Of a stretch of DNA of 64,000 bases, positions 26,905-36,470 are shown one piece after another (positions within the stretch are counted from its first letter, which is position 1; every line of letters begins with the position of its first letter). Position numbers and translations under genes: made by a program. Under the pieces are notes generated by a model. The model did not search any database and was not told the DNA's origin. It saw only the letters and a list, made by a program, of their open reading frames with translations. The stretch comes from Citromicrobium sp. UBA3494 (GTDB taxonomy: Bacteria > Pseudomonadota > Alphaproteobacteria > Sphingomonadales > Sphingomonadaceae). Location: contig DFQH01000008.1 of NCBI GenBank assembly GCA_002377695.1, positions 27,086 through 91,085 of the forward strand, written 5' to 3'.

Positions 26905-28007
26905 ACACGCTCCCCGATCCTCCCCCGCCGACTCTGCGCCTTGCCATCGATACAGACGCGCTTGCCGCGAACTGGCGGGCGCTGAACGACCTTTCCTCAC
27001 CGGCCCGCGCGGGCGCTGCGGTGAAGGCCGATTGCTACGGCCTGGGCGCGGATATCTGCGTGCCCGTGCTGCGCGATGCTGGCTGCCGCGATTTCTTCGT
27101 AGCGCACTGGAGCGAGGTTGCGCCCGCGCTCAGGCACATCGCACCGGGCCGGCTTTCCGTCCTGCATGGTCCGGTGAACGCGGCCGAAGCCGATTATGCA
27201 AGGGCGCTTGGCGTCCGTCCGGTCATCAATTCGCTCCACCAGGCGCGCGTCTGGGCCGAAGGCGGCGGCGGGCCATGCGACCTGATGGTCGACACCGGGA
27301 TCAACCGGCTAGGGGTCGCGCCATCGCAGCTGGGCGAGGACGATATCCGCGCGCTGGACGTGCACGTGCTGCTCTCGCACCTTTCCTCGGCCGACGAGGA
27401 TGCGCCTGCGAACGCGCAGCAACTGGCGATATTCGAAGAAGCCAAGAGACGCATCGCACACCGCGAGACAAGCCTTTCCAACAGCGCGGGCATCGCGCTG
27501 GGCTCCGCCTACCACTGCGATCTGACGCGGCCCGGCATCGCGCTTTACGGCGGCGTTCCCTCGCCCGCTCTGGCGGAGCATATCCGGCAGGTCGCATATC
27601 TGCAGGCATCGATCATCCACATTGCCGAAATCGGGGCGGGAGATACGGTCGGCTACAATCGCGAATTTACCGCCTCGGGCCACATGCGCGTGGGCACCGT
27701 CTCGCTCGGCTACGCCGACGGGTTCCTGCGCAGCTGGGGAGGGGGCTTCCTGCTGCATGATGGCAGGAGGCTGCGCCTACTCGGCAAGGTTTCGATGGAT
27801 ATGGTGGTGGTCGACCTGACGGATGCACCGCGGATCGGCATCGGGGACTGGCTCGACGTGCCCTACCACCTGCCGGATGCAGCGCGGCACACCGGCCTTT
27901 CGCAGTACGAATTGCTGACCCTCCTCGGCCATCGGTTCGGACGTAGCGTCAAGGCGGATTGCCTTGCCAATGCTGCGGATGCTAAGCCCAATGCTGCGCA
28001 GCATTAA
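26901..28007 (+). CDS. alr: alanine racemase
   Basis: A 368-residue PLP enzyme converting L- to D-alanine for peptidoglycan. The PLP lysine is in AAVKADCYGLG (K42). The catalytic tyrosine region of the C-terminal barrel/strand domain is GDTVGYNREF, and SMDMVVVDL lies near the active-site entrance. HLSSAD and NSAGIAL are typical barrel segments. The GTG start overlaps the transporter stop, so the two are co-translated. The link to the transporter suggests amino-acid related transport, but that is inference. phaR follows after 19 bases. Confidence 0.94.
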   Translation: MNTLPDPPPPTLRLAIDTDALAANWRALNDLSSPARAGAAVKADCYGLGADICVPVLRDAGCRDFFVAHWSEVAPALRHIAPGRLSVLHGPVNAAEADYARALGVRPVINSLHQARVWAEGGGGPCDLMVDTGINRLGVAPSQLGEDDIRALDVHVLLSHLSSADEDAPANAQQLAIFEEAKRRIAHRETSLSNSAGIALGSAYHCDLTRPGIALYGGVPSPALAEHIRQVAYLQASIIHIAEIGAGDTVGYNREFTASGHMRVGTVSLGYADGFLRSWGGGFLLHDGRRLRLLGKVSMDMVVVDLTDAPRIGIGDWLDVPYHLPDAARHTGLSQYELLTLLGHRFGRSVKADCLANAADAKPNAAQH

Positions 28008-28026
28008 TCCGGAGCCGCACACCCCC

Positions 28027-28608
28027 ATGGCCAACAAGAAGCATGTCGAAGGCGACCCGATCGTCATCAAGAAATACGCCAACCGGCGCCTCTACAACAC
28101 GCATTCCTCCAGCTACATCACGCTCGACGATCTGGCGCAGATGACGCGCGAGGGCGTGGATTTCACCGTGGTCGACGCGAAGAGCGGGGACGACATCACG
28201 CACGCGATCCTGACGCAGATCATCGTCGAGGAAGAGACCAACGGCGAACAGATGCTGCCGGTCAGCTTCCTGCGCGATCTGATCTCGATGTACGGCAATT
28301 CGATGCAGGCGATGATGCCCAGCTACCTCGAAGCGAGCATGGCCAATTTCCGCGCGAACCAGACGAAGATCGCCGAGGCTTGGCAGAGCGGTATGGCGGG
28401 CAATCCCCTCGCCAAGATGGCGGAGACCAACCTCGCCATGATGCGCGCGGCGACCAATGCGTTTACAGGACAGGGCGCCGCCGATCGCCAAGCCGGAAAG
28501 TCCGCAGCGCGTGCGGAAAGCACGGCGGACGAAACCGCGCAGGAGCTTGCCTCCATGCGCGAACAGATGGCCGCGATGCAGAAAAAGCTCGACGAGCTGG
28601 GCAAGTAG
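28027..28608 (+). CDS. phaR: polyhydroxyalkanoate synthesis repressor PhaR
   Basis: A 193-residue DNA-binding regulator that represses phasin/PHA genes and is released by binding nascent polyhydroxybutyrate. The N-terminal PHB-accumulation-regulator domain starts IVIKKYANRRLYNTHSSSYI and continues with VDAKSGDDITHAILTQII. The middle is helical and methionine-rich. The C-terminus is a predicted coiled coil (ASMREQMAAMQKKLDELGK). The ATG at 28027 precedes the domain by 11 residues. phaC and phasin genes are not in the window, so targets lie elsewhere. Confidence 0.92.
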   Translation: MANKKHVEGDPIVIKKYANRRLYNTHSSSYITLDDLAQMTREGVDFTVVDAKSGDDITHAILTQIIVEEETNGEQMLPVSFLRDLISMYGNSMQAMMPSYLEASMANFRANQTKIAEAWQSGMAGNPLAKMAETNLAMMRAATNAFTGQGAADRQAGKSAARAESTADETAQELASMREQMAAMQKKLDELGK

Positions 28609-28719
28609 CCGCCGCCGGCTTCGGTTCTGGCAAACCAGGTCCAGACCGCTGCGCCAACGTCTCTCGACTTCGCTCGGGACGCAAGGCTAATGGCGGCGCA
28701 AATCCATCCTCGAAAGTGA

Positions 28720-30270
28720 ATGCCAGTGCCCAACATCCGCCACGCCCTTTCCGTCAAACGCGAAGACGATTTCGCCGCCTGGTACCAAGCAGCCATTGCC
28801 GAAGGGCAGATGGCCGAGGAGTCCGGCGTGCGCGGGTGCATGGTCATCAAGCCGTGGGGCTATGGCATCTGGGAACGCATCCAGCGCCTGCTCGACGACC
28901 GGATCAAGGCGACCGGCCATGACAATGCCTATTTCCCGCTGTTCATCCCGCTCTCCAATTTCGAGCGTGAGGCGGATCACGTCGAAGGCTTCGCCAAGGA
29001 AATGGCGGTCGTCACCCACCACCGCCTGATCGCGGACGGGAAGGGCGGGCTGATCCCCGATCCGGAGGCCAAGCTGGAAGAGCCGCTGGTGGTGCGCCCC
29101 ACGTCCGAGACCATCATCGGCGATGCGATGGCGCGCTGGGTGCAGAGCTGGCGCGACCTGCCGCTGAAGCTCAACCAGTGGGCCAACGTCGTCCGCTGGG
29201 AAATGCGCACCCGCATGTTCCTGCGCACCAGCGAATTCCTCTGGCAGGAAGGCCACACCGCGCACGCCACCGCCGAGGAGGCTAAGGCCCACACGCTGAC
29301 CATGCTCGAAGTCTATCGCGCGATGGCCGAGGAAGATCTCGCGCTGCCGGTGATCGCGGGCGAGAAGCCCGAGCACGAGCGTTTCCCCGGCGCGGTCGAG
29401 ACATGGTCGATCGAGGCGATGATGCAGGACGGCAAGGCGCTGCAGGCGGGCACCAGCCACTATCTCGGCACCAATTTCGCGAAAGCCTCGGGCATCAAGT
29501 ACCAGGCGCAGGAAGGCGGCGAGCAGTTCGCACACACCACCAGCTGGGGTGTTTCGACGCGACTGATCGGCGGCGTCATCATGGCGCATGGCGACGACGA
29601 CGGGCTGCGCGTGCCGCCCCGCATCGCCCCGTGGCAGGTCGTGATCCTGCCGATGCTGCGCGGAAACGACGACGATGCTGCGCTGGTCGACTATTGCGAG
29701 GGCCTGCGCGCCACGCTCGCTGGGCAGAATGCGCTGGGCGAGCCGGTCCGCGTGCTGCTCGACACCAAGCCCGGCAAGCCTGCCGCCAAGCGGTGGGACT
29801 GGGTGCGCAAGGGCGCGCCGGTCATCATCGAGGTCGGCGGACGCGATATGGAGAATGGCGTCGTCACCATGATCCGCCGCGACGATCTGTGGGACATGGA
29901 AACAGGCAAGCTCAAGTCGCAGGCCCCCACGCGCGAAGTCGCAGGGCAGACTATTCCCGGGGTTCTCGGCGACATCCAGCAGGCGCTGTTTGCGCAGGCC
30001 GCCGAACGCCGCGATGCCAATATCGCGCGCGGGATCGAGAGCTGGGATGGCGTGGTCGAATTCTTCGCCAGCAACGGCAAGTACCCCGGCTGGGTCGAGG
30101 TGCAGTGGGCCAAGCCGACCGGCGACGCGCTGGAGCAGGTGGTCGAGAAGCTGAAGGCCGAAAAGCTGACCGTGCGCAACGTGCCGCGCGATGCCGTGCC
30201 TGCGGACGGCACCTGCATCTTCACCGGCGAACCCGCGACAGAGCGCGTGTTTGTCGCGCGGGCATACTGA
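28720..30270 (+). CDS. proS: prolyl-tRNA synthetase, archaeal/eukaryotic-like type
   Basis: A 516-residue class II synthetase that charges tRNA-Pro. Motif 2 includes VRWEMRTRMFLRTSEFLWQEGHTAH, and motif 3 lies around HTTSWGVSTRLIGGVIMAHGDDDGL. The bacterial editing (INS) domain is absent. The protein ends with an extra C-terminal domain finishing in a tyrosine (RVFVARAY), both features of the archaeal/eukaryotic-like ProRS found in a minority of bacteria. The usual zinc-binding cysteines of that domain are mostly lost (one Cys in DGTCIFTG). The 111-base gap upstream holds no gene. Confidence 0.93.
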   Translation: MPVPNIRHALSVKREDDFAAWYQAAIAEGQMAEESGVRGCMVIKPWGYGIWERIQRLLDDRIKATGHDNAYFPLFIPLSNFEREADHVEGFAKEMAVVTHHRLIADGKGGLIPDPEAKLEEPLVVRPTSETIIGDAMARWVQSWRDLPLKLNQWANVVRWEMRTRMFLRTSEFLWQEGHTAHATAEEAKAHTLTMLEVYRAMAEEDLALPVIAGEKPEHERFPGAVETWSIEAMMQDGKALQAGTSHYLGTNFAKASGIKYQAQEGGEQFAHTTSWGVSTRLIGGVIMAHGDDDGLRVPPRIAPWQVVILPMLRGNDDDAALVDYCEGLRATLAGQNALGEPVRVLLDTKPGKPAAKRWDWVRKGAPVIIEVGGRDMENGVVTMIRRDDLWDMETGKLKSQAPTREVAGQTIPGVLGDIQQALFAQAAERRDANIARGIESWDGVVEFFASNGKYPGWVEVQWAKPTGDALEQVVEKLKAEKLTVRNVPRDAVPADGTCIFTGEPATERVFVARAY

Positions 30271-30286
30271 ACCGAGGGGAAGTACG

Positions 30287-30832
30287 ATGGGCGAGGCGAT
30301 CAGGCACGGGTTTGCGAACCTGACCAATTTTTCAGGCCGTGACAGCCGCACACTGTTCTGGTGGTGGGTCTTGCTTGTCGTCGTCCTAACCTTCGCGCTC
30401 AGCTTCATCTCGGGCATCTTCTTTGCCGCCGAATCGATGGGAAGAGCATTTCAGGCGGGCGCGGAAGGCGTGGACCAAAGTCAGGTTCAGGCGCAGATGA
30501 TGCGCAACATGGCCGACAGTCTGGGTCCCCAGGCCTGGATCGGCGTGGCGATTTCCGTGATCGGCCTGCTTCTGCTGATCGCATCCTTTGTCCGCCGCTT
30601 GCGCGATGCGGGCTTGCCCATGCTGATCGCGATCGTCCCCGTCGTCACGACAGTGATCGCCGCCTACGTAAACGTCTCTGCTGTCGAAGAGATGCGCGAA
30701 CTGATGATGAGTGCCGACACGCAGGCCCTGAACGAAGCGGCCGCATCCAACGCCGGCCTCGGCCTGATCGCCTATGTCGGCTATCTCGTGGTGATCGTGT
30801 GCGGCCTGATCCCGAGCAAGAAGGCGACCTGA
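30287..30832 (+). CDS. DUF805 membrane protein
   Basis: A 181-residue membrane protein starting at the ATG at 30287 (GAGGGG upstream). The DUF805 pattern is clear: an N-terminal segment with FANLTNFSGRDSRTLFWWWVL, then a long soluble stretch, and SFVRRLRDAGLPMLIAIVP, in which the RRLRD motif is conserved, with further helices to the C-terminus. Four hydrophobic segments are visible (about residues 24-46, 88-105, 112-135 and 155-175). The function of DUF805 is unknown. It lies 16 bases after proS and is probably co-transcribed. Confidence 0.85.
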   Translation: MGEAIRHGFANLTNFSGRDSRTLFWWWVLLVVVLTFALSFISGIFFAAESMGRAFQAGAEGVDQSQVQAQMMRNMADSLGPQAWIGVAISVIGLLLLIASFVRRLRDAGLPMLIAIVPVVTTVIAAYVNVSAVEEMRELMMSADTQALNEAAASNAGLGLIAYVGYLVVIVCGLIPSKKAT

Positions 30833-30923
30833 CGCGTATCGAGGCGCGAAGGGCCCCATCTATCGGGGGGCTGCGCAAACTGTCGGGATAGCCGAGGGCA
30901 TTCCGTGCGTTTAAAGCTCCGAC

Positions 30924-33317
30924 ATGGCAAAACGCGCAAATAATCACCCCAAAGGCCTGCCCACCCAGAAGCAGGTCCTCGACTTCATCCAGACTTCGGA
31001 CACGAGGGTAGGCAAGCGCGAGATTGCCAAGGCCTTCGGGCTGAAGGGGCAGGAAAAGATCGCGCTCAAGAAGCTGCTGAAGGATATGGCCGAGGATGGC
31101 CTGATCGACGGCAAGAAGAGCGCTTTCCACCGCATGGGCGGCTTGCCCAAGGTCACCGTTCTGCGCGTCGCCGAGATCGACGATGGCGAGCCCATCGCCG
31201 TCCCGGAAAACTGGGAGCCGGACGATGGCGCCGCGCCGCCACGCCTGACCGTGATCGAGAAATCGCGCGGGCGCGGTTCCAAGGGCATGCCCGCGCTCAA
31301 GGTGGGCGACCGCATTCTCTCGCGGACCGAGGAAACGCCCAAAGGCTGGCGCGCGCACCCGATAAAGAAGCTTCCCCAGCGCACCGAAGGCCTGATCGGC
31401 GTTGTCGAAAAGGACGGGCGCGGCAAGTTCTGGCTCGCTCCGGTCGACAAGAAGGTCCGCAATTCCTCGCCCATTTCCGATGTCGGCACCGCCGAGGAAG
31501 GCCAGCTGGTCTCCGCCGAGCCGACCGGGCGTGGTCCGCGCGCCGGCGTACGCGTTACCGAAGTGCTGGGCGACCCGCTCGCCCCCAAGAGCTTCAGCCT
31601 GATCGCCATCGAAAAGCATGGCATTCCGCATGTCTTCCCCGAGGCGGTGCTGAACGAAGCCGAGCTGGCCGCGAAACTACCGGTCACAACGGACAAGCGC
31701 GAAGACCTGCGCGATGTGCCGATCATCGCGATCGACCCGGCGGATGCGCGCGACCATGACGACGCGATCTGGGCCGCGCCCGACGATGCTGAGGACAACA
31801 AGGGCGGCTTCCGCGCCATCGTCGCCATCGCCGACGTCTCGCATTACGTCCGGCCCGGCGGTGCGCTGGACCGCGAGGCCCGCAAGCGCGGCAACTCGGT
31901 CTATTTCCCGGACCGCGTCATTCCCATGCTGCCCGAAATCCTCTCCGCAGACGTCTGCTCGCTGAAGGCGGGCGAGGATCGCGCGGCTATGGTCTGCCAC
32001 CTCAAAATCTCGCCCGAGGGGGAGCTGCTCAAGTGGCGTTTCACCCGTGCCGTCGTGCGGCTGGCGGAGAATGTCGCCTACGAGGAAGCGCAGAGGCGGA
32101 TCGATGCGGGCGAGGCGGATGAAACGCTGGACAACCTGTGGAAAGCCTGGGGACTCTTGTGGAAAGCGCGCGAGGCGCGCGACCCGCTGGACCTCGACCT
32201 GCCCGAACGCCGCGTGATCCTGGACGAGGAAGGCGGCATTGCGGAAATCCGGGTGCACGAAAGATTGGATGCGCACCGCGTGGTCGAGGATTTCATGATC
32301 GCGGCCAATGTCGCGGCGGCGAAAGCGCTCGAATCCAAGAACTCGCCGGTCGTCTATCGCGTGCACGAACAGCCAAGCCGCGAGAAGCTGCTGGCGCTGA
32401 AGGAATATCTCGGCACGCAGGACAAGAAGCTGGCGATGGGGCAGGTCATCACGCCCACGCTGTTCAACCGCTTCCTGAAGGATGTTTCGGACGAACAGGA
32501 AAAGGCGCTGCTGATGGAGGCGGTGCTGCGCACGCAGACCCAGGCCTATTACGGACCGGACAACCAGGGCCATTTCGGCCTCGCGCTCGGCAGCTACGCC
32601 CACTTCACCTCGCCCATCCGCCGCTATGCCGACCTGCTGGTCCACCGCGCGCTGGTGGATACCTTCAAGCTCGAACAAGCGAAGCCCCAAGGGAAAATGG
32701 CGTCGAAACTGCCCGAGCATAGCGGGCTGAGCGATGTCGACCGCGATGACCTCGGCAAGATCAGCGAGGCGATCAGCCGTACCGAACGCCGGGCGATGGA
32801 GGCGGAGCGCGACACGATCGACCGCTACGTCGCCGCATGGCTGGCGGGTCGTGTGGGGGAAACCTTCGACACGCGGATCACCGGAGTCCAGAACTTCGGC
32901 TTCTTCGCAACCATCGTCGGGCTTGGCGGCGATGGCCTCGTGCCGATTTCCACGATCGGGGACGAATATTTCCATTTCGACGAAGCGGCCAAGGCACTGA
33001 TCGGCTCGGACACGGGCACCCGTTACGAAACGGGGCAGAAGCTGGAGATGAAGCTGGTCGAGGCAAACCCGCTCACCGGCGCGCTACGGTTCGAAGTGCC
33101 CGGCGGCGATGCTTCGAAGGCCAAAGAGGGGCGACCGCGCGGCGGGCAGGGCAGGCCGCACAATGATGGGCCCAAAGGGGGCGGTCAGAAAAAGGGTGGC
33201 GCCCGGAAAGACGGACCCCGCAAGGACGGCGCCAGGAAGGACAAGGCGGGCAAGCACCAAGTCGGCAAGCGCGGCCGGCCGGGCAATATCCGGCACCAGG
33301 GCCGCAAGAAGAAGTAG
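30924..33317 (+). CDS. rnr: ribonuclease R
   Basis: A 797-residue processive 3'-5' exoribonuclease that degrades structured RNA. The N-terminal winged-helix and cold-shock domains lead to the RNB catalytic domain, with IAIDPADARDHDDAIWAAP carrying the metal-binding aspartates, ADVSHYVRPGGALDREARKR, YFPDRVIPMLPE and HFTSPIRRYADLLVHRAL. A C-terminal S1 domain (FDTRITGVQNFGFFATIV) precedes a strongly basic Lys/Arg/Gly tail of about 60 residues typical of RNase R. It lies 91 bases after the DUF805 gene. A short GC hairpin in that gap lacks a T-run. Confidence 0.96.
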   Translation: MAKRANNHPKGLPTQKQVLDFIQTSDTRVGKREIAKAFGLKGQEKIALKKLLKDMAEDGLIDGKKSAFHRMGGLPKVTVLRVAEIDDGEPIAVPENWEPDDGAAPPRLTVIEKSRGRGSKGMPALKVGDRILSRTEETPKGWRAHPIKKLPQRTEGLIGVVEKDGRGKFWLAPVDKKVRNSSPISDVGTAEEGQLVSAEPTGRGPRAGVRVTEVLGDPLAPKSFSLIAIEKHGIPHVFPEAVLNEAELAAKLPVTTDKREDLRDVPIIAIDPADARDHDDAIWAAPDDAEDNKGGFRAIVAIADVSHYVRPGGALDREARKRGNSVYFPDRVIPMLPEILSADVCSLKAGEDRAAMVCHLKISPEGELLKWRFTRAVVRLAENVAYEEAQRRIDAGEADETLDNLWKAWGLLWKAREARDPLDLDLPERRVILDEEGGIAEIRVHERLDAHRVVEDFMIAANVAAAKALESKNSPVVYRVHEQPSREKLLALKEYLGTQDKKLAMGQVITPTLFNRFLKDVSDEQEKALLMEAVLRTQTQAYYGPDNQGHFGLALGSYAHFTSPIRRYADLLVHRALVDTFKLEQAKPQGKMASKLPEHSGLSDVDRDDLGKISEAISRTERRAMEAERDTIDRYVAAWLAGRVGETFDTRITGVQNFGFFATIVGLGGDGLVPISTIGDEYFHFDEAAKALIGSDTGTRYETGQKLEMKLVEANPLTGALRFEVPGGDASKAKEGRPRGGQGRPHNDGPKGGGQKKGGARKDGPRKDGARKDKAGKHQVGKRGRPGNIRHQGRKKK

Positions 33318-33383
33318 TACCGGCCAAAGGGAAGGGAACGCGGCCCAGCCAAGCATCGTTCTGGGGGGAAAGGAGATTCCCCC

Positions 33384-33902
33384 ATGCTTACCCCCGGCCA
33401 GAAGGTCCCCGACATAGACCTCCCGCTCACCATCAAGGCGCGTTTCGAACTCGCCAAACAGCAGCCCGACAATTTCACCATGCTGGTGTTCTATCGCGGC
33501 AAGCACTGCCCGATCTGCAAGCGCTACCTGGAGGAACTGGGTAGCAAGCTGGAGAAGTTCACCAAGCTGGGCGTCTCTCCCTTCGCCATCTCCATGGATA
33601 GCGAGGATCGCGCGATGGTGACGCATGAGGAGTGGGACACGCACGACCTGCCGCTGGTCTACGATCTGCCCGAAGATCAGGCCCGCGAATGGGGCCTGTT
33701 CATTTCAGAAAAGCGCCCCGACAGCGAAGAGCCCGAGCGGTTTTCCGAACCCGGCCTGTTCCTGATCAAGCCCGACGGCACGCTGTATTTCGAGGAGGTG
33801 CAGAGCGCACCCTTCACGCGCCCGCCGCTGGACGAACTGCTTAGCGCAATCGAATTCGTGCTGGAAAACGATTACCCGGCGCGCGGCACGGTGGAGGGCT
33901 AG
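33384..33902 (+). CDS. peroxiredoxin-like (AhpC/TSA family) protein
   Basis: A 172-residue thioredoxin-fold protein of the AhpC/TSA family. The active-site region is VFYRGKHCPICKRYLEEL, with CPIC in the position of the peroxidatic cysteine. A CxxC arrangement is unlike typical two-cysteine peroxiredoxins and resembles the 'peroxiredoxin-like' group common in proteobacteria. No signal peptide, so cytoplasmic. GGAAAGGAG precedes the ATG. Peroxide or disulfide reductase activity is inferred from the fold. It lies 66 bases after rnr and is convergent with the universal stress gene. Confidence 0.83.
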   Translation: MLTPGQKVPDIDLPLTIKARFELAKQQPDNFTMLVFYRGKHCPICKRYLEELGSKLEKFTKLGVSPFAISMDSEDRAMVTHEEWDTHDLPLVYDLPEDQAREWGLFISEKRPDSEEPERFSEPGLFLIKPDGTLYFEEVQSAPFTRPPLDELLSAIEFVLENDYPARGTVEG

Positions 33903-33911
33903 GCCCCTCCA

Positions 33912-34370
33912 TCAGGCACCTGCAATTCGGTCCACGTCCTCTACTGCCATGCTGCCGGGCAGAATGACCAGCGGGCAGGGCAGGCTGCCGGTGTGGGCGG
34001 AAAAATGCGATACGAGCGGGCCCGGCGGCCCCTCGGATGCAGCGCCCAGCACCAGTGCGAGTACATCGGGGTGCTCTGTCAGATAGTCGCGCACGATCCG
34101 GCTCGCCTCGCCCACCTTCACCGCGATGTTCGGCATCTTGCCGCTTTCGGAATAGACATTGCCCGCCGCGCTGGTGGCGATGGCCTCCGCCCGGTCGCGC
34201 GCTTCCTGCTCGATCGTGGCCTGCACGCCGCCGAAGGCGTTGAAGTTCTGCGGCTGGACGATGGCGAGGATCTGCACGGACCCGCTGCTCGCCTGCGCCC
34301 AGCGCATCGCGAAGCGCAAGGCTTTGCGCGCTTCCTCGGTTTCGTCGATGATGACCAGATATTTGCCCAA
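33912..34370 (-). CDS. universal stress protein (UspA family)
   Basis: A 152-residue protein starting at a TTG (34370) with GAAGGAG seven bases upstream. It begins GKYLVIIDETEEARKALRFA, the family start, includes a Walker-like loop segment LALVLGAASEGPPGPLVSHF (a variant of the G-x2-G-x9-G-S/T signature), and ends with CPLVILPGS. A much longer open frame extends upstream antisense to pdhC but has no start signal and is an artefact. Universal stress proteins bind ATP or act in stress resistance. It is divergent from pdhC. Confidence 0.85.
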   Translation of the reverse strand: MGKYLVIIDETEEARKALRFAMRWAQASSGSVQILAIVQPQNFNAFGGVQATIEQEARDRAEAIATSAAGNVYSESGKMPNIAVKVGEASRIVRDYLTEHPDVLALVLGAASEGPPGPLVSHFSAHTGSLPCPLVILPGSMAVEDVDRIAGA

Positions 34371-34524
34371 GGTTCTATCTCCTTCGCGCGCTATCGACGC
34401 AAACACCCCTCGCTGGCAAGGCGCTTGCCCCGGGAAGGCAAATTGGCCAAAGCGGCGCGGGACTCGGGCGGTGCCGCTACGGCGGGGCCGCCGTCGAAGC
34501 TGATGCCAACGCAGGAACTGCCCT

Positions 34525-35844
34525 ATGCCAACGCCGATCAAGATGCCCGCTCTATCCCCGACAATGGAGGAGGGCACCCTCGCCAAATGGCTGGTGAAGG
34601 CGGGTGACAAGGTTTCGGCAGGCGATCTTCTCGCCGAGATCGAGACCGACAAGGCGACGATGGAGTTCGAAGCGGTCGACGAAGGCACCATCGCCTCGAT
34701 CGAGATCGACGAGGGTACCGAAGGCGTCGCGGTCGGCACCGTGATCGCGATGCTGGCGGGCGAGGGCGAAAGCGTGGAAGACGCCGCCAAGGCCGCGCCG
34801 GACACAGACGCTGCAGGCAATTCCGACAAGGCGGAAAAGCCCGCGGCGAAGAAAGACGACGGCGAAGCCAAGGCAGAACCTGCCAAGGCCACGCCGCGCG
34901 AGAGCGCCGAGCCGCAGAAGGCCCCCGCCAAGGCGAAGCCCGCGCCCCGGAAGGATGGGGATCGCATCTTCGCATCACCGCTTGCACGCCGGATCGCGGA
35001 GCAGAAGGGCCTGGACCTCTCCGAAATGGAGGGCAGCGGGCCGAAGGGGCGAATCGTCAAGGCGGACGTGGAAGACGCGAAAGCGGGCCGCCCGGCGAAC
35101 GAAGCCAAGCGCGGTGCGGTCGCCGGCCCTGCTAATGCCGGGCTCGACGGCGATGCGCCGTTCGAGGAGGAGAAGGTCTCCGGCGTGCGCAAGGTCGTCG
35201 CCAAGCGGCTCACTGCGGCCAAGCAGGAAGTGCCGCACTACTACCTCAGCGTGGACATCAACCTCGACGCGCTGCTCGCGGCGCGCAAGGATCTGAACGC
35301 GATGTTGGAGGCCGAGGGTGTGAAGCTCTCCGTCAACGATCTGCTGATCAAGGCGCTGGCCAAGGCGCTGATGCGTACCCCTCAGGCGCATGTCAGCTTC
35401 CAGGGCGACACGCTCCACCGCTACCAGCGCGCCGACATCAGCGTGGCGGTCGCCTCTCCAAAGGGCCTCATCACCCCGATCATTCGCGGCGCGGACCGCA
35501 AGAGCCTGGCCGAGATCGCGACCGAGATGAAGGAACTCGCGGGCAAGGCGCGCGAAGGCAAGCTGCAGCCACACGAATACCAGGGCGGCACCGCCAGCAT
35601 CTCCAACCTGGGCATGTTCGGGATCAAGCAGTTCGATGCGGTCATCAACCCGCCGCAGGGCATGATCATGGCGGTCGGCGCGGGCGAGCAGCGCCCGTGG
35701 GTGATCGACGGCCAGATCGCGCCCGCCACCGTGATGACGGCGTCCGGTTCGTTCGACCACCGCGCCATTGACGGTGCGGAAGGCGCACAGCTGATGGAAG
35801 CCTTCAAGCAGATGTGCGAACAACCGATGGGGATGATGTTATGA
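34525..35844 (+). CDS. pdhC: dihydrolipoamide acetyltransferase, pyruvate dehydrogenase E2
   Basis: A 439-residue E2 core of the pyruvate dehydrogenase complex. The N-terminal lipoyl domain has the lipoylation site [17 protein letters not shown] (lysine about residue 43). An Ala/Lys-rich linker (about 80-145) follows, then an E1/E3-binding domain, [19 protein letters not shown]. The catalytic domain ends in [21 protein letters not shown] with the DHRxxDG motif. The [17 protein letters not shown] start marks pyruvate rather than oxoglutarate E2. The alpha and beta E1 subunits are not here, but E3 (lpd) lies 1.2 kb downstream and lipA is in the window at 58031. Confidence 0.94.
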   Translation: MPTPIKMPALSPTMEEGTLAKWLVKAGDKVSAGDLLAEIETDKATMEFEAVDEGTIASIEIDEGTEGVAVGTVIAMLAGEGESVEDAAKAAPDTDAAGNSDKAEKPAAKKDDGEAKAEPAKATPRESAEPQKAPAKAKPAPRKDGDRIFASPLARRIAEQKGLDLSEMEGSGPKGRIVKADVEDAKAGRPANEAKRGAVAGPANAGLDGDAPFEEEKVSGVRKVVAKRLTAAKQEVPHYYLSVDINLDALLAARKDLNAMLEAEGVKLSVNDLLIKALAKALMRTPQAHVSFQGDTLHRYQRADISVAVASPKGLITPIIRGADRKSLAEIATEMKELAGKAREGKLQPHEYQGGTASISNLGMFGIKQFDAVINPPQGMIMAVGAGEQRPWVIDGQIAPATVMTASGSFDHRAIDGAEGAQLMEAFKQMCEQPMGMML

Positions 35845-36380
35845 GAACCGGGATCGTTGTCGTAACCCTCGCAAGCGCGCTTGCGCTGTCGGCCTGCGAA
35901 CGCGCCCCGGCGGATGGCACGTCCGAAACGCCCGAACCCGCGCAGACCGCCGCCGAGGCGCCTAGCGACATCGTCGCCCCGGCCGAGACACGGCCCGAAG
36001 TGCCCGAAGCGGCAGGATCGCCCGACCTGGGCTACGCAGGCCCGATCCCCATGCCGATCCGCGTGGGCACCAACGGCCCGGACATGGATTCCTGCGCCAG
36101 CTACGGCGAGGTTTCCGGCCTGGGCACGGGCGGCGACGATTATCTGTCCGTCCGCGATGCCCCCAGCAACAAGGTCAAGGAACGCGACCGGATCGGTAAC
36201 GGCCATGGCGTGCATATCTGCGCCGAAAGCAATGGCTGGTACGGCATCGTCTACGACATCGAAGGTGACAGCGGCATAGACTGCGGCACCGACAGCCCGG
36301 TCGACAAACCGCGCAATTACACCGGCCCCTGCGCCCAGGGCTGGGTGAGCAAGAAGTTCGTGACAGTTACGGCGGGGTGA
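35841..36380 (+). CDS. SH3-like lipoprotein
   Basis: A 179-residue predicted lipoprotein. The ATG at 35841 overlaps the pdhC stop (ATGA), and the signal ends at the lipobox ALSAC (cysteine about residue 19). A low-complexity Pro/Glu-rich linker (about residues 22-60) follows, then a compact domain with [30 protein letters not shown] and [13 protein letters not shown], the pattern of bacterial SH3 domains that bind peptidoglycan or proteins. Four further cysteines probably form two disulfides. The link to pyruvate dehydrogenase is only positional. Confidence 0.78.
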   Translation: MRTGIVVVTLASALALSACERAPADGTSETPEPAQTAAEAPSDIVAPAETRPEVPEAAGSPDLGYAGPIPMPIRVGTNGPDMDSCASYGEVSGLGTGGDDYLSVRDAPSNKVKERDRIGNGHGVHICAESNGWYGIVYDIEGDSGIDCGTDSPVDKPRNYTGPCAQGWVSKKFVTVTAG

Positions 36381-36397
36381 TGAGCGGTGTGACAAAT

Positions 36398-36466
36398 CTC
36401 TCCTCTCCCCTTGCGGCAGAGGATAGCGCAGCTTCCTCGCGCAGCGAGGAAGCGAAGCTTGGAGAG
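36398..36466 (+). repeat. nested hairpin ahead of the thioesterase gene
   Basis: CTTCCTCGC (36432-36440) pairs with GCGAGGAAG (36444-36452) as a perfect 9-bp stem with a 3-base loop. Outside it, CTCTCC (36398-36403) pairs with GGAGAG (36461-36466), which is also the ribosome binding site of the gene starting at 36471. Encoded in another frame, the left part reads like the common 'PLPQGER' dispersed repeat. Confidence 0.5.
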
Positions 36467-36470
36467 CGGC

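Noticed and set aside
28659-28680. GTCTCTCGACTTCGCTCGGGAC before proS as a dispersed hairpin repeat
   Set aside because: It resembles a common sphingomonad dispersed sequence, but the stem has three mismatches and I cannot count other copies.
30850-30880. GCCCC-atctatc-GGGGC before rnr as a terminator
   Set aside because: Only five pairs and no T-run.
34371-35222. Upstream extension of the universal stress gene, antisense to pdhC
   Set aside because: Ser/Ala-rich translation without domain; the real start is the TTG at 34370 with a strong ribosome site.
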